From the NCBI GenBank assembly GCA_037903475.1, contig JBAJFG010000581.1:62001-126000 (forward strand): a DNA stretch of 64,000 nt, read 5' to 3'. The notes under the pieces are model-generated. The model had not been told where the DNA came from, did no database searches, and was given only the letters and a program-made list of their open reading frames with translations. This DNA is from Ancylostoma caninum (Eukaryota > Nematoda > Chromadorea > Rhabditida > Ancylostomatidae). Positions within the stretch are counted from its first letter, which is position 1, and each line of letters starts with the position of its first letter. Made by a program: the position numbers and the translations under genes. Positions 25,293 through 36,000 of this stretch are shown one piece after another.

Positions 25293-25344
25293 GGCGATCC
25301 TGAATTGGAAGTGCTGCTATCACATCCAACGTCAACAATAACGT

Positions 25345-25600
25345 CAAATCTACACATTATACTTAGGTCCGAATAGTGCATTAGATAGCTATCGATTCAT
25401 TCGAAGTTTGAGAATTCGATTCTGAGTTAGTTTGTATGTTTGAAAAACAGGGAGCAGTACAATCCTCTAGGAACGACAAAGAGGCATTTCGGTCTTTCTC
25501 TTTTTGCTGAACAGTTGAATTCTTTGGATCTAGTCTTGCATGAATAATTGAATGGATTGATTTAAGTCCATTTTGTCGAACGATTCTCAAAATTGTTAAA
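25345..25600 (+). repeat. Dispersed AT-rich repeat, copy 3
   Basis: Begins CATTATACTTAGGTCCGAAT like the copy at 81 and shares GTTTGAAAAACAGGGAGCAG with the copy at 4040. It lies directly upstream of the TATDN3 start codon (25292), so it may sit within the promoter region of that gene. Confidence 0.6.
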
Positions 25601-27162
25601 TTCCTTTATTCCTCATAGGCTAACGTTTCGACGCTATGTGGCCTTCTTCAAAGCCTTCGTTCTACTGTTAGCGACAGCCGGCGACTAGCTATTACAGTGA
25701 GCCAGCTGAGCGGTCTAGCTGAAGTAGACTCTTCCAATTACCTTATGACCGAATGCATCCCAAGATCCACAGCAAGATAGAGAGATAGCACAAGGCTGGG
25801 AATGAGTGCGACAAATTAAGTAGAAGGACTCATCTCTTCAGTAGTCGATAAGCGTGAGCGAATTTGTGAGCATTTTCGTAGCCCACAGATAGGTACCTGC
25901 CATGAGAGCATAATTATGAGGCCCAGTAGATGTTTCTAGATATACCCAAACACATGTCTAAATATGCTTATTCTTTGAAAACTGCTCCCCTCTTACTCAA
26001 TGGATCAATATATCAATTATAAATGCTCAAATTCATAAATAGAGAGTTCATAAAGTCATTTTTAATTAGAGTTCGTATAGAGAGAACAGAGAAGTTCGGA
26101 TTCCATCGGAGTTCGCGAATGCCAAGGTAGCTCCATGTATAACTGATCTTTTTTGCATTGCAAGATGAAACATAATGGTACTACCCTGCTAATACTAACA
26201 GTGCAAATGAAGTAATGCTTTATTAACAAGATATTCTATCACAGACACAACAACGAACTCCAGCACTAGTAAAACTCTTGCTCTTCGAAAGAAATTAAAC
26301 AAATTAACAATAAGGAAGAGTGGTAGCACCTCATATCCACAACACCAATATTTTAGATTTTTGTTTTCGCCATCCACCCAGTAAGGATTTGACAGTCCAT
26401 GTGGGAGCGTTCTATCTTGTAATGCTAAAGTACGTGTACCGCATGAAATGTTATTCCACAATTGCCGTAAATTTCGTAACTAGTAGAGGGATTGTCAATC
26501 TATTTGCATCTCAACAAGGCGCAGGGTGGTCTTTTTTCTTAATACAAATAAGGCCACTGCGAACGAGAGCTAAAAAGAAGAAAGAACTAGGCCACATCCT
26601 TCCTAATTTTTCAGTTTTTTTTTTCTCGAAGAACCGCTAAATGGGGACCACCAGCTAGCCTCCGCCCGTAGGCTCGCTGGTACATTCTCTTACAGGGTTA
26701 TGTTACGCGACACATTCGGGAAGAGAAACCGACATTAAAAGCTATAGTCAACAGATGCACTTTACTATTTTTACCCTCCAGCTTTTCCTCGCTTTTGACT
26801 AAATAAATGAAATGAAATGAAACCGATAGGGTTGTGAATGAGGAAGTGTTGAAATGTTTCAACTAACCCGCTTACACCAACACTGAGCCAGGAGACACAA
26901 GCGAACTTAGTTGCTTTGAGCACATCACACCACAGAAACACTGCCAATTTCAAAAATAGTAGCAATTCGAAGAGTTAGAGAACGTGTGCAGTGAAATTCG
27001 ACCATTTTACTCTAATCTGAATGTGATGCGTGATAATGAACGCCCAACCGCAACATTGAACTTTGGCTTCCGTCTAGTGCACAAAATTTTACGAAATCAA
27101 CGTTACTAGAGATCAAGAACAGAGACGCGACGAAAAGCACAAAATCAGAAGGTAAAATTGAA
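25601..27162. other. Spacer between TATDN3 and the TRAIP homologue
   Basis: At 25617-25665 the sequence AGGCTAACGTTTCGACGCTATGTGGCCTTCTTCAAAG resembles the terminal motif often seen at ends of Penelope-type or related retroelements (this reading is from memory and weak). The remainder has no open frame with a recognisable domain. Confidence 0.35.
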
Positions 27163-30100
27163 TTATTCCTCTAAATCAATCACTTCAGTGCTTTTAGATC
27201 TCTTAATGAAGAAGTGTGATAGACCCGGATTCAATGAAGAGTTTTCTATCTTTCTTTTTGCCAAAGGTTTTCTCATCGATATACTCGTTGAAGATACACT
27301 CCTGAAAAAATTCTGGTCGATTCTATAGCAAATAAAAAACCACAAATGTGCTTATAATTTTTATCATATAAAAATAGAGCAGCAAAGACACCTCAATTCC
27401 AAGTTCTCCAGTGCTTTCTCAGCAGCGCGGTGAGCATTTGCTAAACTTGATGACCGAGCTTTCGACGACCCTTGAAGAGGAAAGTTGCTACTTATGCAGT
27501 AAAAATGACAATGATGGAATATTTCGATGCCAACCTGCTACAACTCTTTCTCGCAAAGTTTTTGGTACGCGGGGACTTCGACTGAAAACATAACATTAAT
27601 TATTAATACGCGGAGCAGAACGACCGCACAGTACATTTTATCTAGAGAGGACGGATATTGCAGAGAAACATCTGCTGTAGATGCATTGGCAGCGTCTTCA
27701 TCATCTAACAAGTCGGAAAAAAGTGGCTGGGTTATTCCGCTTGGACCAGGATTTTCAAGAGGAGGTATCTGACATAGGAGATGAAATATTGTAAAAACTC
27801 CTGGAAGAACCGCAGACAACAGTGAAGTGGGCGAACGAAAGTTAGACGTACATAATTACATCTTTGCTTTAAGGCCGAAGAAATGACGTCGACATTGAGC
27901 TCAACAGAATCGTTGAAACCCAACGAGTTACGTTTTGAAGGGCTAAAATTATTATATGAGTAAAATGACATCATTATATGTATGAACTGCAACGGGATGA
28001 CAGGTACCTTTGATCGAGCGCCAAACCCCTTAATTTTGGATTAAAAGGAGTAGAAGAGCCCATGTTGGCTGCGCTCCGGACATCGCGTAATTCCCGCTCG
28101 AGAGCCTTCAATTCTCAGAAGCAACATCATACAGAAAAAAAAAAACAAAAAGTAGTAATACCTTGACGAAATTCTTTAGATCAGCTTCCTTTTTCTTGGA
28201 TGTTCTTAGAAGTTCTCTCTCAGCACGCAATTCGTTGGTTAACGAAACTTGAACCTTTCGTGCCTCTTCTAGCTGCCTAAAAGGCAGATCGTCAAAATGC
28301 CCTCTTATTGGTGCTTTCTTGACATGAAATATCAGATTCGAGCCAGTTTCATTGTTAAAACTCCTACTGCCAACACCGAATTTGACAACAACCTGTATCT
28401 CCGGACAAACAATCTTTTCCACTGCAGAATAAACCAACCTTCTTAAAATGTTGAGAAATTGTCCAACTTCCACTGAGCCGTCGTCCTTAACATACTTGTC
28501 CATGGCATTTTCATCCTTCCCTGCGGTGACGGCTTTATAGCTAAAGCATGTTTGAAGGTAATATGAATGTAAAGGAATTGTTCGTGAAGAGGAATAAACA
28601 TTCGTTGAGAAGGTCGTCCCATGAAAACTTACAATTCGCAAGCTCGCAATCGGCATTTCGTCTTTTCAAGAGCCTTCTCGAGCTCTTGCTGATTGATTAA
28701 CATCATCTCCAATTGCCTGTTTCGAGCTTCCAACGAGGGAACCTTCTCCCGAAACCGAGTTCTCTCTCTATCTAGCTAAAATGCTGTACAAATGCTATTA
28801 TAAGGTCTTTTACTGAACGGTTCCGCTTTTCTATAGGCGCGCTTTGAAGCGAAATCGAGAAAAAGAACACGTCCCACAAAAAAAAAACTGTGAGAGATTC
28901 GAAACCCGGTATACCGCAAGTCACTGGAAAATTAAATTCGAGCTGTTCCAACTCGCTAGCAATGCGGCGTTTGATCTCGTCCGTGCAATGTCGGATCTCT
29001 TTCAAGTTATAGTCTATCCGGAACGACGAGTCCGCCCACGCACGCGATGATCGAGAGGCGGCGCGGCTGGAACGGATGCTGTTGGCTGCCACGTCGTCCA
29101 CGCCACAGCCAGATCATTGGTCATTACCATGAAGATAACGATGAAACGTGATACGCAGATCGGGGATGATGACGTGGAGCGCTGGCAAACGTGGCAGCTT
29201 CTCGATCCCTGCGTGCGTGGGCGGACTGTCTGTTTCGGACAGACTATACAACCGCTCTCAAAAATCCTTGCCTTACGCTGCATAGCCCATCTGCTGAACC
29301 GCGCCTTATCAGCTATGCACTATCATACGTGGTGCGTCGTGGCTCAGCTAACGGGCGGTTGAGCGTGATGGCAAAAACTTTTGAGAAGGACTGTAAGTGA
29401 CAGGAAGTTATAGAGAATTTTAAAGATGACGTCACATAGGATTTGCTTCAACCGCAGGGACTTTGAAAGTCCAAAATACCGTTTAAATAGCAAGTCTAAT
29501 GACACTTTACCACCATATCTGTGAACATCATTACTCTCATCCCATCCTAGCATGAGTAATTGTCTATGGGAGATGCATCCTCTGACTTGAGCTACAGATA
29601 TCAAATATCATTACGAGGGATAAAATGTGCGCAGGTTTCGGATACTATGTACGCTACCGATGTTTTACATGAGAGAAAAAATTCAGTAATTTGTGCTGAA
29701 TGTTGGCTTCCATTCACAAATGTGAGAATCACTTTCGAGTTGCAGCAAGGCTGCTGCAACCTGGCGGCATTTACATGTATAGTCAAAGGACAATTTTTTT
29801 TTAAAAATACGCATGCATTGTTACATTGTAAGCTAAGGAAATTGCAGCCCATGCACTAGGACTGAATACGGGAAGCTAAAGAAAACGGACCAGATCGGAC
29901 TCTGTTGGAAGGAACCGTTACGGTGAGAAATACTCTCAAAACTAAGTCATTTAAAAGAATCAAAGTAGTAATCCGACAAAAAAGTTAACTCCTAGTAACA
30001 AAGTCACATGAACTTCCAAAGAAAAATACCTTTGCTTGAAGGCTGGAGACTTGGTCTTTCAGCTTTCGTACTTCTTCCAGAACCTCAAGATGATCGTTTT

Positions 30101-31009
30101 TCTCCTTCTCAAGTGCTATTGATAGGGTTTCCACCTGAATCAAGCAGGGGTATTCTTGGAGCAAAACAAAGGATGCATACATATGATATGAACATAAATT
30201 TGTCTGAATTATTGAGATTATTCGGCTAGCTTTGCCCTGAGATTTCAAAAAAAGATCGCCCAAACTTGGCCTAGAGGGATCTTTGATATGATGAACACAA
30301 AATCGTATTCCTAAATTTTACCCTAACCACATTTTTGAATGGTCACAACAGGCCGCTATGGGTATGGTGTTTCACAGAAAGCACTCAATTTTTTCTTCTA
30401 CCTCGAATTTTTAACCGTATGTGATGTATCCCTATGAAAAGGAAGTTACGGTATAAGACAGATACTACATGTATTCGTGATCACCACCTCAAATATCCCC
30501 ACTACGCAGAAATTGAGAAGATTCCGGTAGATACCCCAATCCATTACCGTACAAAAACAGGATTACGGCACAAAACGATATTCGTGTTCAGCACCTCTAA
30601 CAAGTTTTCTTGGGAAAGTTCGGACTGTTTTTAAAGTATCAGGGAGAGCTAGCCATGCAGCATAACCCACTCTGCTGAGCGAAATTTTCCAAAACAAAAC
30701 AACAACAAACCTGTACATCGCTGCTTATAACCTGGGTGGTGTTGAACTCGTCAGGAGCATCGAAGTACAAATGCTTTATTATCTGACGGTCAGTGGTACG
30801 AACTCTACAGTTAGGGCATGTTTTCGAACGCTAGAAAAGAGCAGTTAATGTGAAAATGAAGATGGAGAAAGCACTCATAAAATTATGCATACCTCAACCC
30901 ACTTACTAACGCAGTCGAAGTGAAAAGTGTGGCCGCATTGCAGAGCAGCAATATTGTTCGAGATAAATGTCGATGTACAAATCACACATCTTCCTCTAAC
31001 TTGACTCAT
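27163..31009 (-). CDS. trul-1: TRAIP / TRUL-1 RING-type E3 ubiquitin ligase
   Basis: Homologue of TRAIP, a replisome-associated ubiquitin ligase (CMG unloading, replication stress). Twelve exons on the minus strand: 31009-30893, 30830-30711, 30134-30030, 28775-28633, 28540-28439, 28276-28162, 28114-28008, 27942-27852, 27768-27635, 27581-27535, 27470-27392, 27301-27163, giving about 430 residues. The start MSQVRGRC is chosen over an upstream ATG because it places the RING at the N-terminus as in the family. RING-H2 ligands are C8, C11, C25, H27, H30, C33, C44 and C47 (LQCGHTFHFDC, TCPNC). Exons 3-6 are coiled coil (ALEKEKNDHLEVLEEVRKLK; QLEEARKVQVSLTNELRAER), then a low-complexity tail. Near the end, NPGLSHFF resembles a PIP box; the chain ends EVIDLEE. 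The exon 6/7 junction does not resolve to an AG acceptor in the homologous frame. Confidence 0.88.
29008..29242. mobile_element. Inverted-repeat element in TRAIP-homologue intron 3
   Basis: The left arm TATAGTCTATCCGGAACGAC, followed by GAGTCCGCCCACGCACGC, is matched in inverse by GCGTGCGTGGGCGGACTGTC and the following TTTCGGACAGACTATA. Arms are about 55 bases and the total about 235. The open frame over the left arm resembles coiled coil by chance and is not part of the host gene. Confidence 0.7.
29255..29398 (+). mobile_element. 140-base MITE, copy 1
   Basis: Ends in inverted TCTCAAAAATCCTTGCCTTACGCTG and GAGCGTGATGGCAAAAACTTTTGAGA. The interior shares CCATCTGCTGA, ATCATACGTGGTGC and AGCTCAGCT (here GGCTCAGCT) with the copy at 31482. 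Two copies within 2.3 kb, one inside the TRAIP-homologue gene and one just upstream of it. Confidence 0.75.
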
Positions 31010-31230
31010 CAACAGGCACTGTGGTACCTTGACCACGACCGCTTGAATCGAATATGTGGCACAGCTCTGAAAACGCAAAAGTATGGTTCGGTCGGAGGTC
31101 TGCCATGGACAATTAAAGCGCCTTCCGCGAAGAAGTACGGCCCTTACATGGTAGCCCGACAGTTGCTCTTAAAAAGCATATAACTCGTTACCGCATTGGG
31201 CCGTTATCACCATTTCCCACATTCATCAAG

Positions 31231-31352
31231 TATGTACAGGAAGCTCCAAATGTCCGCAGTCAAGAGGGCGGCCGAGCGCCTGTGTCTCTGTCTAAAGCCG
31301 CGTCGTGGCCACGTCCCTCTTGACCGCGGACATTTGGAGCTTCCTGTATATA
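31231..31352. mobile_element. 120-base palindromic MITE
   Basis: The left end TACAGGAAGCTCCAAATGTC and right end GACATTTGGAGCTTCCTGTA are exact inverse repeats. Pairing continues inward with a single-base difference (CGCAGTCAAGAGGG / CCCTCTTGACCGCGG). Lies about 220 bases upstream of the TRAIP-homologue start codon, so it may sit in its promoter. Confidence 0.8.
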
Positions 31353-31481
31353 CATGGAAGGGCCTTCGCCGCTGCACGCACGTAGAAGAGGGTCGGAGGA
31401 GGGAGGAGTGTGTGAAAAGGTAGGGTCCCCGCCGTTTTGGAGACCCGGACAAATAATGAAAATAATAAAAATATTACAGTC

Positions 31482-31622
31482 TTTCTCAAAATCCTTGCCT
31501 CACGCTGCACCGTCCATCTGCTGAGCAACGCCGCATCACCTAAGCATTATCATACGTGGTGCAACGTAGCTCAGCTGACGGGCGCTGCAGCGTGAGACAA
31601 GGATTTTTGAGAGACTGTAGTT
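31482..31622 (+). mobile_element. 140-base MITE, copy 2
   Basis: Ends CTTTCTCAAAATCCTTGCCTCACGCTGCA and GCAGCGTGAGACAAGGATTTTTGAGAGACTG are inverse repeats of about 27 bases. Collinear with the copy at 29255-29398. Confidence 0.8.
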
Positions 31623-32571
31623 TCAAAATTAAATAATCAATGATCTTTACTTTGAAGATAATGGCAAAAGTAACAGATTAAAAGAAAATTAACACAAAGA
31701 TCATTTTTTCAAGTTACTTTACGAAGTAACCCCGAAAAATAGGGTTTTTACAGCTTCGACTGACTGAGAATGTTCGGAACATTCTTCGCAAAAATGGCAC
31801 CTGTATTGCACCGCAATACAAATTTTTGCACTACTACGGTAAGACATAGAAAATAGGTATTACTTTCGTTCCTACTAATTCATATCATAGTAGATCTTTT
31901 AAACTTCTCACTTCGGAACTCAAAAAAAATATAGTAAATAAGAAATACTAAAATAGTCGGAGGCAGAGAAGAAATTATTGCCGGAATTTCTGACAAGCAA
32001 AGGATTCCCCCATTGCGAGCAGTTCAACGCTGATTCACAAAGATGAAAGAACTTCACGCGCTCATTTATCTTTTTAAAAGAGAATTATAGGAGGTGACTC
32101 GTCATCGGATCGCTTAAGCAAACAAATTTCCGCCCGCTTTTCTCTTACGGTAGTTATTTTTGCCCTGATCACGAAAATCGTGCTTGTTTTGCACCTCTTG
32201 CCCGTTCTTGTGGGGTTACATGGTAGGACCACGACAAGAAATAAACGGAAGATATTAGTTTGGCAAAAAAAATGGGAATGAAACGGGGAATAATGGTGAC
32301 GAAGCTCTACCTTCACTCCACTGCAGCACCTGAGCCAGAGAAACCCATAATTTTTTTGTTTGGAATTAAGAAGTTATCTGAGGTGCTGAACACGAATATC
32401 ACATCCGGCTCGTGCCACAGACTCATTTAGCGAGGTTACAGGATGCAGGCCAACAGATGCGACGACAGGTCACCTTCAGCAACTCTGTTTTCTTTACAAA
32501 CAGGCAAATGTAGGTGAAAAGGGAGTTAAGGGAGGGGCACCCTATGAAAGACTGATAGGTTCCATCTTATA

Positions 32572-32626
32572 GCCTAAACCGAAACACTAGCCTAAGCCTA
32601 AGCCTGAGCCTATGCTAAGCCTAAGC
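32572..32626 (+). repeat. Interstitial telomere-like tract (GCCTAA)n
   Basis: From 32590 the sequence is six near-perfect units, GCCTAA GCCTAA GCCTGA GCCTAT GCTAA GCCTAA, preceded by a diverged GCCTAAACC at 32572. GCCTAA is the complement of TTAGGC, the telomere repeat of Caenorhabditis and many other nematodes. It lies 435 bases upstream of the RIC1 start codon. Confidence 0.75.
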
Positions 32627-33040
32627 TCAAACAGCAGTTCAAATGTGACGATTAACAGGTGTGTGTGGTGTAATTGCGTCACGCACACTCCGTACGAACG
32701 ACAGACCCCGAGGAAATGCTCCGTACTCGTCGGACTTCATCACTGCTTTTGGCATAATCATACTGAATACTTTGAAGCTCCTCATAGATTCATAATGTAG
32801 CGTTTTAGAGTAAAAGCGTATAGTTTGGCCGGAGTATCCTTGTCGGACGTAGTTTGATTTCTTCTAGTTGTATTTGTTTGTAATTCACGGCATCAGTCTC
32901 ATACTTACAGCGTGGACGTGCTTTGATTTTATTTCTACTGAGATCCATTTTCTTCTTTCAGAACCATCGTTTCTGACCTCATAACGTCGTTTAGATGCTT
33001 TCATCGTGGAGCGGTGCTTCTGACTTTTGGGCGTAAATGT

Positions 33041-33063
33041 TTTAGTTGCTTCTGCATACTATG
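33041..33063 (+). promoter_or_regulatory. Candidate spliced-leader acceptor before the RIC1 start
   Basis: AAATGTTTTAG ends at 33045, 15 bases before the ATG at 33061. A 3' splice site this close to a start codon with no 5' partner exon is typical of nematode spliced-leader trans-splicing. It supports the short first exon ATG-TAT-ATT-CCG. Confidence 0.45.
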
Positions 33064-36000
33064 TATATTCCGGTAAGTAGAAGCTTGACGCTGATTCTTT
33101 AAAAGTCGTGCTTTGATCATCCTAGTTGCTCTTTTCTAAGGTTGATCGAGAGACGAAGTTCCGTCTACCTGTTCCTAACGAGGATGGTGATCTACGAGAG
33201 CACCGCGTTGTTAAATGCATCGCCTCGAACAGGGAGAAAATATTCATGGCTATAGTGACCTCAGATTGTGTTTACATCTGGCTCGCTTATGTACGAATCT
33301 TAATTTTTGTTTATTTTCACTTTCTGACAGCTGACTGAGTAGTCTTTGCAGCCACACCTTCTGTTGTGTACGCTGAGGATATCAGCTGGTGACGTCATCG
33401 AGAGGGGCACTTTAAACAAAGCCTACTGGAATTATGATTCATCTCATATCGTAATAACGGTAGGTATCACATTATGGTCACTTTTTTCTTTGTTTATCAG
33501 AAGACATAGGGTGAGAGTATTTAACGTTCAAGAGCTTCTTAAGTGAAGGAGGTGGTGTTCCGGCAAATCATATCAGTACAAATCCTCCTAATAAATCATA
33601 ATATATCACTTTAATAAGCTGTCTTTTCTCTCCTCATGTGACTTGTTTTAGACATCACGCAACAATTTGTTGATATACAAGGTGCTTATATCGAGCGAAA
33701 ACTGCTACAACCTCATTGACCCTCCTGATGTACATTTTCGTCGAAGCTCACAAGAACTCTTCCTCCGTGGGCCTCGCCCTTCTCTATCCTTATCTCCTTC
33801 AATCGTTGTCAATCTCGCTGCGTCTGCTACATGGTTAGTTATGTTGACTTGGAGTTTTTTTGGTGTGTTGCAGTGCTACGGAGAACAGATGGCGGTTGTT
33901 GGGTTTATGGGACTTGTGGGACCTCTTCTCGCCCTCCAGTGTTGACTCGTCACTTTTCACATTAATTGCATTGTAGATTTTGTCACAAATTTGAATCTGA
34001 ATAAGCCGAGTTGAAGTGGACATCGAAAAGACTATGAATACACAAATAGACAGTAAACGTAAACCAGTCCTCACTGTCGAAACGACGGCTTTTTCGTGCG
34101 TGTATACATTGAGCTTCAAAAATGAGACGAAACGAGTTAACTTTTCCTATGTGTATTGATGATTCATCGGCTGCATCTTGGCTACCAACAGATTCTTCTT
34201 ATCAAAATACTTACATACGTAATATTTTTGAATAAACGTGACGCTTGGAGATTTTTAAAATTCATCCACTTTTTTCCGCATTTTCGGAGAATAATGCTAC
34301 CTTCCAATGAATAAAGGCCTATCAAAAGTGCTAGCAGACTGGAACTTCAATAGTGTGCGTACAATTAGCTGCATGAGATAGGCGGCGTATCATAGTCGCA
34401 CTCAAATTCAGCGTCGCTGTTGCCGATTTCCACCCACCGTAGGCGAACACAGGGACGTCGCTTCATCAATGGAGGGACAGCGATTCTTTAAAATTACTTA
34501 GCAAAACACTAATTTGACACCCATCAGCTCTTGCTTCATCTGTTTACGACTTTTCCTAATATTCTTTTCTGATTGTTTCCAGATCCCTTCACATTTTTGT
34601 CTTTCAGTATTATGTTTCTTTATAAAATGGTTTTTCTGAGCACGCTAACGAACGCAATTTAGTAATTCTGGACGCTGATATTGAATCCGAACTTCTATGT
34701 AAAAATAATTCCTTGTGAAAGTATGGAACCATAGTATTTCGGAAGGTGTGGTGTTCTAGGTTCTAATAGTAGCCACTAGAATGTCGGAAGATCAGTTGAA
34801 TGCTTGAATGGCTGGTTGAGGCGGAGGGGGGGGGGGGGTTGGGGAAAGGGGAGGGGGGGGGGAGGTGCGTAGTTTTATGTCTCTGAAACGCACCTTATAT
34901 CATATGCTTGTGTACTTAATCCATTCTGCAGCTGCGTTCCTCTGCGGGAGGAACTGTTCGTTTGTTTGCGGAACGGATTCATTCATCACATCTCTTGGGA
35001 TGGCCAAGTTCGTGCGGAGTACTCTATAAGGCTTTCTGCTGTACCGTTCGCTCATGATCAGTTACAGTCAAAGCGTAGGTCTTGCTTGTTACGTTGATGG
35101 TTCTTTTCTTTTAAATTTTCTCTTTCCTGACATTCAGTGACCCAGTCGTCAACAACAGTTCCATCTTCTCGTCAATCCTCATTTTATTTACTGTCTTATT
35201 TAGCCGAGTTCGTTACCGATCAGACCGTCCACGTGATAGATGCTGTTTATGCCCCTCTTGTGGGAGGTTATTGCATCGTACTGTCAGATGGTCGAGCTGC
35301 TTTGCTCACGTCATCTGACTCGCGTTTCCATCCAAATGTAAGCTTTTCATTTCTTCTGCGACATAGCTGAGTCTAATCGCTCTGAAATCAACAATTCAGA
35401 GTATTCTCGGTGTATGGGCCCTCAATATGAAAGATGCGACATGTACAGATGTGAACCATAAATTTCGCCTTCTGACATTCGGCTGCGTCAAGTGAGCTAC
35501 CTTTCCCCTGTGCTTTCCCTAGGAGGAAAGCTCTTAGAGGGTTTTAACGACTCATTTCCTAGAAATCAACATTGGCATCATTGTACTCACATTTCTGATT
35601 ACTTTGATAACGTTCCTCTTCTCTGTTTCTTTGAACAGTGATTCTCCCTGTTTTCATTAGGAGAAGTTGTATTCGAATGTCTGAAAATCTAAAATTCAGT
35701 GGTGATGTGGCCGCATATCATCTGGATGATGCCGATGGTTCACTAGTTCAAACTTTCCGAGTGGCGCTGAAGGTGCAAAATGGTCCAGGTGAATGGTTTT
35801 AGCCGATTTTAGACGTATTTTTCTCATCCTTTACGTTCGCTCATTACTATGGTTCTTTGTTTTGTTTTCTGAATTAATAGGGAATAGATTTAGCATAAAA
35901 CGAAGATATCTGCAGCTAATTAGGGTGGACTGGACCCATTTCGGCAGCATTGATCTTTCCTGCATATTATCTTCAGCAAGCCTATCACTTATTAGCATGC

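Noticed and set aside
28880..29040. Coiled-coil-like frame (EIRHCTDEIKRRIASELEQL) as an extra TRAIP exon
   Set aside because: Runs into the inverted-repeat element at 29008 and has no acceptor fitting the phase between exons 3 and 4. Kept out, although the first half is tempting.
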